From Bradyrhizobium sp. B097 (lineage in GTDB: Bacteria > Pseudomonadota > Alphaproteobacteria > Rhizobiales > Xanthobacteraceae): a stretch of DNA of 64,000 bases. The DNA lies in assembly GCF_038957035.1 (NCBI RefSeq), contig NZ_CP152412.1, forward strand, positions 1,298,501 through 1,362,500. Direction: 5' to 3'. Below the pieces are notes generated by a model. That model was not told the origin of the DNA, made no database searches, and saw nothing but the letters and a program-made list of their open reading frames with translations. Made by a program: the position numbers and the translations under genes. Shown piece by piece: positions 25,502 through 38,019 of the stretch. The first letter of the stretch is position 1. Each line of letters begins with the position of its first letter.

Positions 25502-25549
25502 GCATGATCCGGAAAACCGGGCACCGGCTTTCCGGCAAGATCATGCGCA
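25502..25549. repeat. Palindromic intergenic repeat (GCATGATCCGGAAAA type)
   Basis: GCATGATCCGGAAAACCGG on the left and the near-complement CCGGCTTTCCGGCAAGATCATGC on the right form an imperfect hairpin with a short centre. It lies between the two CoA-transferase subunit genes. The GATCATGC/GCATGATC ends are exact complements. Confidence 0.75.
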
Positions 25550-25578
25550 ACTAAGACATAACTCTTCAGGAGAGCCTC

Positions 25579-26229
25579 ATGGCCTGGACCCGTGAACAGA
25601 TGGCCGCCCGCGCCGCCAAGGAGTTGCGCGACGGCTATTACGTCAATCTCGGTATCGGCATCCCGACGCTGGTCTCGAACTACATCCCCGACGGCGTCGA
25701 CGTAAACCTGCAGAGCGAGAACGGCATGCTCGGCATGGGCCCGTTCCCCTACGAAGATGAGGTGGATGCCGACCTCATCAACGCCGGCAAGCAGACCGTG
25801 AGCGAATTGCCCTCGACCAGCTATTTCTCGTCGGCCGATTCCTTCGGCATGGTGCGCGGCGGCCATATCGATCTGTCGATCCTCGGCGCCATGCAGGTGG
25901 CGCAGAACGGCGACCTCGCCAACTGGATGATCCCCGGCAAGATGGTGAAGGGCATGGGCGGCGCCATGGACCTCGTCGCGGGCGTCAAGCGCGTCGTGGT
26001 CGTGATGGAGCATTCCGCCAAGGACGGCGCGAAGCTGCTCAAGCAGTGCAATCTGCCGCTGACCGGCGAGCGCGTGGTCGACATGGTCGTCACGGATCTG
26101 GCGGTGTTCACCATCGACAAGCATGGCAAGGACGGCATGGCGCTGATCGAGCTCGCCGACGGCGTCACGCTCGACGAGGTCAAGGCCAAGACCGAGGCGG
26201 AATTCCGCGTCGCGCTGACGAACACCTGA
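25579..26229 (+). CDS. scoB: Succinyl-CoA:3-ketoacid CoA-transferase, subunit B
   Basis: Beta subunit, 216 residues. The catalytic Glu is in LQSENGMLG (Glu47), where the covalent glutamyl-CoA forms. [32 protein letters not shown] and [20 protein letters not shown] are the usual family blocks. AGGAGAG precedes the ATG by about 8 bases. With subunit A it forms a heterotetrameric cytosolic enzyme. The GNAT gene begins one base after its stop codon, so it is the middle gene of an operon. Confidence 0.94.
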   Translation: MAWTREQMAARAAKELRDGYYVNLGIGIPTLVSNYIPDGVDVNLQSENGMLGMGPFPYEDEVDADLINAGKQTVSELPSTSYFSSADSFGMVRGGHIDLSILGAMQVAQNGDLANWMIPGKMVKGMGGAMDLVAGVKRVVVVMEHSAKDGAKLLKQCNLPLTGERVVDMVVTDLAVFTIDKHGKDGMALIELADGVTLDEVKAKTEAEFRVALTNT

Positions 26230-26230
26230 G

Positions 26231-26875
26231 ATGACCGGCGCGGGACGATCCACGATCCGTCCCGCACGATCCGACGACGCCGGCTTCATCGCCCGCATCG
26301 TGCTGGCCGCGCAGCGCGGCCCGTTGCCGCGCGGCTGGTTCGACATCGCGCTCGACCGCCCGGAGGCAGAGTGTCTCGCGTTCATGACGCGGCTCGCCGT
26401 CGCGCGGGTACGCTCATGGTACCATGTCGCCCATTTCCTGATCGCTGAAGTCGATGGTGTGCCGGCTGCCGCGCTGTGCGCCATGCCCGCATCCGGAACG
26501 GTCGTCGCCGCACGCGCGGCGATCGAGGAGGTCGCGGCCGAGACCGGTGCCGATGCCGATGGCATCGTCGCGCGCGGCGGCTATGCCCGCAATTGCTGGG
26601 TCCAGGGCGGCGAGGGCGACTGGCTGATCGAGCACGTCGCAGCCGAAGCGTCGCATCGCGGCGGCGGCCTGGTGCAGGCCCTGATCGCCCGCGCGCTCGC
26701 CGACGGCAAGGCCGCCGGCTATTCGCGGGCATCGATCTCGTTCGTGATCGGCAACGAGGCGGCCGAGCGCTGCTACACCATGGCCGGCTTTGCCTTCGCC
26801 GAGGAGAAGCGCGATGCGGCATTCGAGGCGCTGACCGGCGCGCCGGGCTTTCGCCGATTTGCGCGGGGGATCTGA
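26231..26875 (+). CDS. GNAT family N-acetyltransferase
   Basis: Acetyl-CoA dependent acyltransferase of 214 residues. The N-terminal TIRPARSDDAGFIARIVLAA opens the fold, and the acetyl-CoA loop is EASHRGGGLVQALIARAL (the usual R/Q-x-x-G-x-G/A region). SISFVIGNEAAERCYTMAGF is the conserved last strand and helix. The section between (residues 60-140) is longer than in minimal GNATs. The acceptor is unknown. It starts one base after the scoB stop, suggesting co-expression with the CoA-transferase. Confidence 0.8.
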   Translation: MTGAGRSTIRPARSDDAGFIARIVLAAQRGPLPRGWFDIALDRPEAECLAFMTRLAVARVRSWYHVAHFLIAEVDGVPAAALCAMPASGTVVAARAAIEEVAAETGADADGIVARGGYARNCWVQGGEGDWLIEHVAAEASHRGGGLVQALIARALADGKAAGYSRASISFVIGNEAAERCYTMAGFAFAEEKRDAAFEALTGAPGFRRFARGI

Positions 26876-26917
26876 GGCGGCGGCAAGGGCACGTAGCAAG
26901 CGATCATATACACCGCC

Positions 26918-27038
26918 GTCGTCCTGGCGAAAGCCAGGACCCATAACCACCGTATTCGGTAGTGAGCGGGATCGCGGCCCCAGCGTGGCGCACCAACCAG
27001 CACTTGGGGTAATGGGTCCTGGCTTTCGCCAGGACGAC
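26918..27038. repeat. Fold-back repeat, family 3, second copy
   Basis: The left end GTCGTCCTGGCGAAAGCCAG and the right end CTGGCTTTCGCCAGGACGAC are perfect inverted repeats of 20 bases. The first bases after the left arm, GACCCATAACCAC, match the copy at 20833-20954. The loop of about 80 bases is unlike it. Confidence 0.85.
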
Positions 27039-27093
27039 GATGAGGATAGCTCTCGCACGATACGACGCACCGCTATTGCGTACCGCATCTCGG

Positions 27094-27196
27094 TGTCATC
27101 GCCCGGCTCGACCGGGCGATCCAGTATTCCAGAGGCAGTTGTGCTCGAACCGAGAGGCCGCGGCGTACTGGATCGCCCGCCTTCGCGGGCGATGAC
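27094..27196. repeat. Fold-back repeat, family 3, divergent third copy
   Basis: The left end GTCATCGCCCGGCTCGACCG, continuing GGCGATCCAGTA, and the right end TACTGGATCGCCC followed by GCGGGCGATGAC form the arms. The plan is the same as in the neighbour at 26918 but the arm sequence differs. It lies 55 bases from that copy. Confidence 0.75.
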
Positions 27197-27422
27197 AGAT
27201 GAGGATGGGAAACAGCTTCGCGCTCTCGCGACATGATTGTCCGAGCTTTGCTCTTCGTTTCGCCGCTCTGAGATCAGAGGGCGCAGGGAAAGCCGGGTGC
27301 CGATCGCACCCATGGGTCTCGCGGGAGCTATCCGTCCGGCCGTCACATCGGCGGCCGCTGCCGGCCGCTTGCCCGCTCCCGCGCGAGATGGCAGAATTGC
27401 CTCACTTTGTGCAAGATCGGAC

Positions 27423-28448
27423 ATGGCCATGCCACTCATCCGGATTTGGGTCTATGACGGTATCCTCGCTTCGGGCGTTGCGGGCATTGTCGACGTGTTC
27501 ACGGCCGCCAATTCGGTGGCGGCGAAGCGGCCGCAGCGCCACAACGGCAAGCCGTCCCAGCTGCGGTGGCGCGTCGAGTCACTCAATGGCCGGCCGGTGC
27601 AGACCGCGTCCGGCCAAATCATCGGCGTCGATGGACCGATCAGTGCGCGGTCTGCGGCGGATGCGGTGGTGATCTCCGGACCGTTCGTCGGCGACATCGA
27701 GCGCTTCTTCGCCCGGCTCGATACGGTCGAGCCGTTGCTCGCCGCGCTGCGGCGGCAACATGAGCGCGGCACCCTGCTCGCATCCTATTGCACCGGCAGC
27801 TTCATCCTCGCCGAAGCCGGCCTGCTCGACGGCCGGGTCGCGACCACCCATTGGGCGAAGGGGCGGACCTTCGCGACGCGTTACCCGGCGGTGGATCTGC
27901 GCGTCGCCGAGATCCTCACCGAGCAGAACCGGATCGTCTGCTCGGGCGCGGTGACGACCTCGCTCAATCTTGCGCTTCGGCTGGTCGAGAAGTTCGCCGG
28001 CGCCGATCTGGCCGCCGAGACCGGCAAGCTGATGCTGATCGACGGCAATCGCGTCTCGCAGGCGTCTTATGCCAGCCGTACGCACGACACCCAGCATTCC
28101 GACGCGCTGGTGGCGCAGGCGCAAAGCCTGATGGAGAAGTCGCTGCAGCGGGGCTTCAGCCTCGCCAGGCTGGCGCGCGACCTTTCGGTCAGCGAACGCA
28201 CCCTGAACCGCCGCTTCAAGCTCGCGGTCGGCGAGGCCCCGCTGCAATATCTGCAGGCGCTGCGCGTCGATGTGGCCAAGCGCCTGATCGAATCCAGGCG
28301 GCTGAAGCTCGACGCGGTCAGTGCGCGTGTCGGCTACAACGATCTGTCGACCTTTCGCCGCCTGTTCAAGCGCGAAACCGGGCTTTCGCCGCGCGAATAC
28401 CAGCGCCGGTTTGCGCGTGTCACCGCGCGCATGGCGCCTGCCGGCTGA
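27423..28448 (+). CDS. GlxA-type transcriptional regulator (DJ-1/PfpI domain plus AraC-type HTH)
   Basis: Regulator of 341 residues. Residues 5-190 form a DJ-1/PfpI-like domain, with IRIWVYDGILASGVAGIVDV and ASYCTGSFILAEAGLLDGR; the Cys near 122 sits at the usual nucleophile elbow position. Residues 225-335 are an AraC-type double HTH: SLARLARDLSVSERTLNRRF and RLKLDAVSARVGYNDLSTFR. Such regulators often control amine, amide or nitrile catabolism. The next two genes on the same strand, a tautomerase and a nitrilase, are the obvious target. The start MAMPLIRI was chosen because the domain begins there; no strong ribosome site is visible. Confidence 0.88.
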   Translation: MAMPLIRIWVYDGILASGVAGIVDVFTAANSVAAKRPQRHNGKPSQLRWRVESLNGRPVQTASGQIIGVDGPISARSAADAVVISGPFVGDIERFFARLDTVEPLLAALRRQHERGTLLASYCTGSFILAEAGLLDGRVATTHWAKGRTFATRYPAVDLRVAEILTEQNRIVCSGAVTTSLNLALRLVEKFAGADLAAETGKLMLIDGNRVSQASYASRTHDTQHSDALVAQAQSLMEKSLQRGFSLARLARDLSVSERTLNRRFKLAVGEAPLQYLQALRVDVAKRLIESRRLKLDAVSARVGYNDLSTFRRLFKRETGLSPREYQRRFARVTARMAPAG

Positions 28449-28550
28449 CGACGCCGTGTCCGAATTTGCCCTGAGAATGGCGATACTGCCACTGCTGCCG
28501 GAAGCACCTCGCGCATAGACCTCATGCTGGCAACAACAGGAGGTCTCTCA

Positions 28551-29078
28551 ATGCCGATGATCGACGTCACAATTCCCGAAGGAGCCCTGAAGCCGGTAGC
28601 GGAAGCGCGGCTCATCAAGGAGCTCGGCGATATCCTGATCGGTCACGAGGGATTCGACCCGGCCAACAAGGTTGCGCAAGGCGTCACCGTCGTGTTCCTG
28701 CATCGGCCGGCCGCCGTCTATGTGGCGGGCGAGCCGTCGCCGTCGCCACGCTATCGCATCGTGCCGACGGTGCCCGAGGGGCAGTACACCGAAGCCTCGC
28801 GCGCGGCGTTGGTGAAGGACGTGACAGCCGCCGTGGTACGCGCTGACGGTGGTTCGTACGAGGATGTGGCGCCGCAAGTCTGGGTGTTTCCGACCGAGAT
28901 ACCGGATGGCCAGTGGGGCAGCCGCGGCGTCATTCGTCTGCTGCCGGACATCCAGGCCTTCATCGCCGGCGAGCATGAACGCAAGGTCGGCGAAGAGCGC
29001 CTTGCGCGGCGACGGCGCGTCAAGGCGCTCGAACTGCTTGCGGGCGCGCTCGATGCTGCCCGCAAGGGCGTCGCGTGA
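28551..29078 (+). CDS. Two-domain tautomerase superfamily protein
   Basis: Protein of 175 residues whose first residue after Met is Pro (MPMIDVTIPEGALKP), the catalytic Pro1 of the 4-oxalocrotonate tautomerase superfamily. A second tautomerase-like beta-alpha unit follows from about residue 70 (RIVPTVPEGQYTEASRAALV), with a short tail rich in Arg and Ala. This fused double layout resembles cis-CaaD/MSAD-type trimers more than single-domain 4-OT. The ATG at 28551 follows AGGAGG by 7 bases. It overlaps the nitrilase gene by one base (TGATG). The reaction is unknown; keto-enol isomerisation or hydratase activity are the options. Confidence 0.75.
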   Translation: MPMIDVTIPEGALKPVAEARLIKELGDILIGHEGFDPANKVAQGVTVVFLHRPAAVYVAGEPSPSPRYRIVPTVPEGQYTEASRAALVKDVTAAVVRADGGSYEDVAPQVWVFPTEIPDGQWGSRGVIRLLPDIQAFIAGEHERKVGEERLARRRRVKALELLAGALDAARKGVA

Positions 29079-30076
29079 TGCGGCACCCGGCCATGGCAAT
29101 CGATACGCATTTCAGGCTCGCGGCGATCCAGGCCGCCGCGGTCCCGTTCGATCGCGAGGCGTCGGTGGAGAAGGCCTGTCGCCTGATCCGCGAGGCCGGT
29201 GCCATGGGGGCAACGATCGCCGCGTTCGGCGAGACCTGGCTGCCGGGCTATCCGTTTTTCTGTCATGCACCGACCGGTCCGAGCACCTTTCGCGCCATGG
29301 CGGAATATCTCGATAGCGCCGTCGAGATTCCGTCGCCCGCCACCGACCGGCTCTGCGATGCCGCAGAGGGCGCCGGGATCGATGTCGTGATCGGCGTTGC
29401 CGAACGCGACGCAGTCACGAAGGGCACGGTCTACTGCACGCTTCTGTTCATTGGCCGCGAGGGGCGGATTCTCGGCCGTCATCGCAAGCTCAAGCCGACC
29501 TTCAACGAGCGTTCGGTGTGGGCCGACGGCGACGCGGTCGGCCTGCGGGTTCATGAGCGGCCCTACGGCAGGATCAGCGGGCTCAATTGCTGGGAGCACA
29601 ACACCATGTTGCCCGGCTATGCGCTGGCGGCACAGGGAACGCAGATCCACGTCGCCGCGTGGCCGGGACGAGAGCCCGCCGTGGCGCCGCCGTCACCCAC
29701 GCCGCTGTGGCCGCGACAGCTCCTGCTGTCACGCGCGTTCGCGTCCCAGGCGGGTTGCTACGTCATCGCCGTGGGCGGCATGCGGTCGCACGAGGCGACG
29801 CCCGAACGCTATCGCGAGCTGTCGACGATCGAGTACAGCGGCGACAGTGTGATCATCGATCCGCGCGGTGAGATCATCGCGGGGCCGGCGCAAGGTGAGA
29901 CCATCCTGATCGCTGACGGATCGCGGGAGGTTGTTCTCGCCGCCAAGGCGCTATGCGATATCGGCGGCCACTACTCGCGCCCGGACCTGCTGCGACTGAT
30001 CGTCGACCGTGATCGACAGGATCGGGTCATCGATTGCGCCTTCGCCGGGCGCGTCGCGCCGGACATGTGGGAGTAG
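29078..30076 (+). CDS. Nitrilase / carbon-nitrogen hydrolase
   Basis: CN-hydrolase superfamily enzyme of 332 residues. The Glu-Lys-Cys triad is visible: Glu52 in FGETWLPGYP, Lys137 in HRKLKPTFNER and Cys171 in GLNCWEHNTM. GLNCWEH is the nitrilase-branch signature, and the length suits a true nitrilase, which makes acids and ammonia from nitriles. It is translationally coupled to the tautomerase (ATG at 29078 inside its stop). Signals of transfer are absent. The natural nitrile is unknown; aliphatic and aryl nitriles are both possible. Confidence 0.88.
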   Translation: MRHPAMAIDTHFRLAAIQAAAVPFDREASVEKACRLIREAGAMGATIAAFGETWLPGYPFFCHAPTGPSTFRAMAEYLDSAVEIPSPATDRLCDAAEGAGIDVVIGVAERDAVTKGTVYCTLLFIGREGRILGRHRKLKPTFNERSVWADGDAVGLRVHERPYGRISGLNCWEHNTMLPGYALAAQGTQIHVAAWPGREPAVAPPSPTPLWPRQLLLSRAFASQAGCYVIAVGGMRSHEATPERYRELSTIEYSGDSVIIDPRGEIIAGPAQGETILIADGSREVVLAAKALCDIGGHYSRPDLLRLIVDRDRQDRVIDCAFAGRVAPDMWE

Positions 30077-30430
30077 TGCGATCAAGTGCACGGCAGCGTA
30101 CAAAGCAGCGTCATCTGTGATGACGCTCACGCCGACGAGCGCGATGCGCGCAACTCTGGAAGCAATTTAGTCGTCATCTGCGTGTCGCATCAGGCCAAAT
30201 GCTTGTCGCAATAGTCCAAATGTTCGGACGCAAGTGACGCCAATCAAAGACATTTTGGCGTTTCGTCGCGTGCACGCCGGAAGTGTATCGCATCAGCAAT
30301 CCGGCCAACAAAAAACAAAATCCGGATCGAAGGAGGGCGCAGCTGTGGCAAGGTGCGAATGATCTCACGACATGACCGCCGCCGCAGCCGTCTTTGCCCT
30401 CCGATTGTCTCCATCATCGAGGATCGATCC
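30077..30430. other. Intergenic region with a strong unassigned ribosome-binding site
   Basis: No full gene is seen. The region is AT-richer than its neighbours, with GACATTTTGGCG at 30249-30260 and CAACAAAAAACAAAATCC near 30307. At 30330-30337 lies AAGGAGGG, followed 8 bases later by a GTG that opens only a 5-codon frame (30345-30362, ending TGA). The VWA gene itself starts at 30431 with its own GAGGAT site. Either the short frame is a leader, or the VWA protein starts further upstream in the open frame from 30353. Confidence 0.4.
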
Positions 30431-32131
30431 GTGATTAAGGTTTTTCGCCGCTCGTTCGTTGCCGGCCTGCTGTCGCTTGGCCTGGCGTTGCTGTCACTTC
30501 ACGGCGCCCAGGCGCAGGCGCAAGCGCAGGGGACCGACACCATTCTCGTGCTCGATGCATCCGGCTCGATGTGGGGCCTGGTCGATGGGCAGAGCAAGAT
30601 CTCCGCTGCACGACAGGCGGTCGATGCCATCCTGTCGAAATGGAATCCCGCCGATCGTCTCGGCGTGATGGTCTATGGCCATCGCTCGAAGGGTGACTGC
30701 AAGGACATCGAGCTGATGGTGCCGGTCAGCAAGTTCGATCCGGCGAGGATCAAGGCCGCGATCGACGGCATCAACCCGAAGGGCAAGACGCCGATCTCGG
30801 ATTCGCTCCGTGCCGCCGCCGAGGCGCTGCACTCGACCGAGAACAAGGCCAATGTGATTCTGGTCTCCGACGGGATCGAGACCTGCGCGCCGGATCCGTG
30901 CGCGGCCGCGGCCGAACTGAAGAAGGCCGGCATCGGCTTCACCGCCCATGTCATCGGCCTCGACGTCGCCGACCCCGCGGCGAAGAGCCAGCTGCAATGC
31001 ATCGCGCGCGCGACCGGCGGCGTCTATCTCGATGCCGGCAACGCCGCGAGCCTCACCGGCGCACTGACCAAGGCGGTGGCGGCGACGCAAGGCACCAAGG
31101 TCGCAAGCGAGGCGCCGCCGAAGCCTGTGGCCGCCGATCCGTATCTCGGCAAGAACCTTCGCGGCGTGGCACGGCTCGCCGAAGGACTCGATCCGATCAG
31201 CGACGAGGACGTCAACTGGGGCGTCTACAAGCGCGCCGGAGGCGAGAAGGGCGAGCACGTCAACACCTTCTACGGTGCGCCGTTCGCGGACAACATCGCG
31301 CCCGGCGATTACATCGTGGAGGTGAGCTATCGGCAGCTCAAGCGCGAGTTTCCGCTCAAGGTCGAGAACGGCAAGCCGGCGATGCTCGACGTCATCCTCG
31401 ATGCCGGCTACGTCACCAGCGAGGGCTCGGTGGCCGGCGGCGCGGGCAAGGTCGATGACGTGGTCTGGCAGGTCTCCGACAAGGGCGGCAGACTGATCGC
31501 GCAGGAATACGACGCGGTGCCGCGCTTCGTGCTCGCTGCGGGCAACTATACGCTGACCCTGACCAAGGGGCAGTCGAAGACCAGCAAGCCGTTCGTGGTC
31601 GCCGCGGGTGACTCCAGCAACGTCCAGCTCACCCTCGACGTCGGCAAGCTGATCGTCACCACCACCTATGCCGAGGGCGGCCCCAAGGTCGAGAAGGACC
31701 TCGTGGTTGCCGTGCACCAGCCGGCGAAGGCCGACGGTGACGAGGGCGAGAAGGTCGCGCAGGAATACGACGCCGAATCGAAGTTCGATCTGCCCGGCGG
31801 CAGCTACGAGGTGATGGTGACGGTCGGCGAGGCCAAGGGCACGGCGCGCGCGGAGGTGAAGTCCGGCGCGCCGACCCGGATCAACGTCAATCTCAACGCC
31901 GGCGTGGTCGGGATCAAGGCCGACGGCGCCCATGAGATCGACATCTACGGCGCCGAGCGCGACATCAATGACGAGCGCAAGCGCGTCTCGGTGAGCTATG
32001 ATGCGACCACCAACGTCGCGCTCAGCGCCGGCGACTATGTCGCGGTCGCCATCTTTGCCGACGGCCAGAAGGCGGAAAAGCCGTTCTCGATCGCCGCCGG
32101 CAAGCGCCAGACGCTGGAGATCAAGCAGTAG
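30431..32131 (+). CDS. Secreted von Willebrand factor A domain protein
   Basis: Predicted periplasmic protein of 566 residues. A signal peptide is visible (MIKVFRRSFVAGLLSLG with a hydrophobic core, cleavage near HGAQA/QAQA). A VWA domain follows, with the MIDAS motif DASGS at residues 42-46, a downstream metal-site Thr in KGKTPISDSLR, and VILVSDGIETC. From residue 240 to the end are three or so beta-sandwich repeats, each with an F-x-L-x-x-G-x-Y motif (FVLAAGNYTLTL, FDLPGGSYEVMV, NVALSAGDYVAV). It is probably an adhesion or metal-dependent ligand-binding protein. The GTG start at 30431 is chosen for the signal peptide and nearby GAGGAT. Confidence 0.82.
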   Translation: MIKVFRRSFVAGLLSLGLALLSLHGAQAQAQAQGTDTILVLDASGSMWGLVDGQSKISAARQAVDAILSKWNPADRLGVMVYGHRSKGDCKDIELMVPVSKFDPARIKAAIDGINPKGKTPISDSLRAAAEALHSTENKANVILVSDGIETCAPDPCAAAAELKKAGIGFTAHVIGLDVADPAAKSQLQCIARATGGVYLDAGNAASLTGALTKAVAATQGTKVASEAPPKPVAADPYLGKNLRGVARLAEGLDPISDEDVNWGVYKRAGGEKGEHVNTFYGAPFADNIAPGDYIVEVSYRQLKREFPLKVENGKPAMLDVILDAGYVTSEGSVAGGAGKVDDVVWQVSDKGGRLIAQEYDAVPRFVLAAGNYTLTLTKGQSKTSKPFVVAAGDSSNVQLTLDVGKLIVTTTYAEGGPKVEKDLVVAVHQPAKADGDEGEKVAQEYDAESKFDLPGGSYEVMVTVGEAKGTARAEVKSGAPTRINVNLNAGVVGIKADGAHEIDIYGAERDINDERKRVSVSYDATTNVALSAGDYVAVAIFADGQKAEKPFSIAAGKRQTLEIKQ

Positions 32132-32162
32132 CCCGCTGGACGGTCGGGCCACGGAAACGGCG

Positions 32163-32292
32163 CACCTCTCCCGCTTGCGGGGGAGGTCGGATCGCATCTT
32201 CGATGCGATCCGGGTGGGGGCTCTCTCCACACTGGGACTCGCGGAGAGAGCCCCCACCCCGACCCTCCCCCGCAAGCGGGAGAGGGAGCCCT
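32163..32292. repeat. Fold-back repeat, CTCTCCCGCTTGCGGGGGAGG type
   Basis: The left arm CCTCTCCCGCTTGCGGGGGA and the right arm CCCCCGCAAGCGGGAGAGGG are near-perfect inverted repeats. Inner arms also pair: GGGTGGGGGCTCTCTCC with GGAGAGAGCCCCCACCC. It is the most complete member of this family in the window. Confidence 0.85.
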
Positions 32293-32411
32293 TCGGCCGC
32301 TGCGTCCCTCTCACGCACGGCATGCCGACAATTTGGGCAAACCGCCTGGCTAATCCCGTTCACCTCGGCCACATCTCCGCCTAGTCTGACCGCAGACGGA
32401 GGCGAAACAGC

Positions 32412-32897
32412 ATGCGAGCGATCCTTGATCACTGCACCGGCGGGAGCAGGCGCAGCCTGCCGGCCGGCACGGATTTCATCGAGGAGGGCGGCCAGACAGG
32501 TCATCTGTTCGTCCTGCTCGAGGGCAAGGTCGAGGTCGTGAAGGGCGACAGTCTGGTCGCGGTGATCGACGAGCCCGGCGCGGTGTTCGGCGAGATGAGT
32601 GTTCTGCTCGACAGGCCGCACAGCGCAAAGGTGCGCGCGGCGTCCGACTGCGTCCTGTACGAATTCGACGATGCGGCGTCGTTCCTGCGGGAGCAGCCTG
32701 CGCTGGCGCTGCTGATCGCGCAGCTGCTGGCGCAACGGCTGCATGTCGCCACCACCTATCTTGCCGATCTGATGCATCAATATGCCGATCACGGCACCCA
32801 TCTGGCGATGGTCAGCGAGGTGCTGCAGAGCATGATCAACCTGCCGCCGATGCAGGTCGCGCCAGGCTCGGATCGGCAATCCGATCCAAGGATGTGA
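32412..32897 (+). CDS. Stand-alone cyclic-nucleotide-binding domain protein
   Basis: Protein of 161 residues with a single CRP-type cNMP-binding beta barrel. Landmarks are LPAGTDFIEEGGQTGHLFVL, GKVEVVKGDSLVAVIDEPGA and the phosphate-binding cassette VFGEMSVLLDRPHSAKVRA. The RPHSAKV segment replaces the usual R-S-A-T/S, which is a plausible cNMP site. There is no HTH, membrane or enzyme domain after it, only a long helix with many Leu. It may act through partner binding. Its 3' end overlaps the convergent metallophosphoesterase by 62 bases. Confidence 0.8.
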   Translation: MRAILDHCTGGSRRSLPAGTDFIEEGGQTGHLFVLLEGKVEVVKGDSLVAVIDEPGAVFGEMSVLLDRPHSAKVRAASDCVLYEFDDAASFLREQPALALLIAQLLAQRLHVATTYLADLMHQYADHGTHLAMVSEVLQSMINLPPMQVAPGSDRQSDPRM

Positions 32898-33663
32898 GCC
32901 AGTCGGGCGCCTCGCCGAGCGGCGTTGCCGGCCGATGCAGGGGGGCGTTGAGATCGACGATCTGCGCGTCGCCGGCGGCGAGCCAGAAAACCTTCTCCTG
33001 GGTGAGATCGAGCACGATGTAGACCGGCGGCCGGCCGGGTTGCAGGCCGGTATTGAACACCCAGGTGGCCCCGATCCGGTCGAACCACGAGCCGTTCGGG
33101 ATGAACGGCGATTGATGCACATGGCCCGAGATCACCATCGCCGGGTGGTGGCGTTCGATCCAGCGCAGCAGCTCGACGTCGCCGAAGAAGCGCTTGCCGC
33201 CCCAGCTGATCGGGGAATCCGCCGGCGGGGCGTGATGCACCCAGACCCAGCGGCGGTGCGGCATGGCGGCTGCCTCGCGCAGCTGCTCGTCGATCCGCGC
33301 TTTGACCATCGGGCCGTCCCACCACGGGCACACCGTGAACAGCGTGTCGCCGATGGTCAGATTGTCGCCGTCGCAGGCCACGCCGAATTCCCTGACGGCG
33401 GCGACCCATCGCGCAACCTTCTCGCCCTCTGCGTTGCGCTCGTCGAGGTCATGATTGCCCGAGCAGAAGATCACGCGCGTGAGGCCGGCGAGGCGCGCGA
33501 GGTATTTCGTGACGACGACGATCTGGGCGCGGAAATCGACCGCCGAGCCGAGGTTGAGCGCATCGCCGGCGAAGATCACCAGATCGAATTGCGGCGCGGC
33601 CGCCAGCAGCCAGTCGAACTGCGGCAATGAATAATGCAAGTCGGCGACGACAAGGCAGCGCAT
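32836..33663 (-). CDS. Calcineurin-like metallophosphoesterase
   Basis: Phosphoesterase of 275 residues. The metal-ligand motifs are present in order: DLHYS (D-x-H), FAGDALNLG (GD), FCSGNHDLDE (GNHD), VWVHHAPP and SGHVHQSPF (GHxH). It is probably cytosolic. Substrate unknown; the family includes nucleases, phosphodiesterases and phosphoprotein phosphatases. The start MRCLVVADLHYS was chosen as the fold begins there; the frame is open 73 codons upstream into repeat sequence. It ends 62 bases inside the convergent cNMP-binding gene. Confidence 0.85.
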   Translation of the reverse strand: MRCLVVADLHYSLPQFDWLLAAAPQFDLVIFAGDALNLGSAVDFRAQIVVVTKYLARLAGLTRVIFCSGNHDLDERNAEGEKVARWVAAVREFGVACDGDNLTIGDTLFTVCPWWDGPMVKARIDEQLREAAAMPHRRWVWVHHAPPADSPISWGGKRFFGDVELLRWIERHHPAMVISGHVHQSPFIPNGSWFDRIGATWVFNTGLQPGRPPVYIVLDLTQEKVFWLAAGDAQIVDLNAPLHRPATPLGEAPDWLTSLDRIADPSLARPASAAG

Positions 33664-33804
33664 CCGCCAGATCCAGATGCCCGGAAAGCGGGCTGGGTTC
33701 GCGAGATAATGAATTTCAAACAATCGGAATTGCAGCAAGATCCATGCCGTGCCGCGCCGATCAAGCGCGACAGATTTTCGCAGTGAGGTAGGCACGCTGG
33801 CCAG

Positions 33805-33982
33805 GCTCCCTCTCCCCTTGCGGGAGAGGGTGGGGAGAGGGGTGGCCCCGGGCGAGATGATCGAGATGAGTGTCGGTCTCACAATCTCGGCCGCGTGGCA
33901 TTGAAGAATATTACACGGAGGGAGCGTACCGTGTGGCCACCCCTCTCCCCAACCCTCCCCCGCAAGGGGGGAGGGAGCCCCT
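33805..33982. repeat. Large fold-back repeat, CTCTCCCCTTGCGGGAGAGGG type
   Basis: The left arm starts GGCTCCCTCTCCCCTTGCGG and reaches GGTGGCC near 33846. The right arm starts GGCCACCCCTCTCCCCAACC at 33932 and ends GAGGGAGCC. The two arms are near complementary over 40 bases with an 85-base centre. Each arm also contains its own hairpin. Confidence 0.8.
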
Positions 33983-34026
33983 CCGCTAGTGCGTTCCTCA
34001 CGCGGGCGACGGAGCGTGCCCGCCGC

Positions 34027-37944
<3,918 letters not shown>

Positions 37945-38019
37945 CACGCAAGATTTGACCGCATGGTTTGGCTTCTTCCTTAGCTTTGCCGGAGTGCCGG
38001 CGGCCGCAGGACGACAGCC

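Larger units (their letters stand above)
26876..27422. other. Intergenic region filled by two fold-back repeats
   Basis: No gene is supported here. Bases 26918-27196 are two tandem members of repeat family 3. After that, 27200-27420 hold GC-rich sequence with no ribosome site, which presumably contains the promoter of the GlxA-type gene. Long minus-strand open frames across this region are uncoding mirror frames. Confidence 0.6.

Noticed and set aside
24778..26565. 595-codon minus-strand open frame across both CoA-transferase genes
   Set aside because: The plus strand encodes conserved ScoA and ScoB. The antisense frame has no family pattern and runs through the intergenic repeat.
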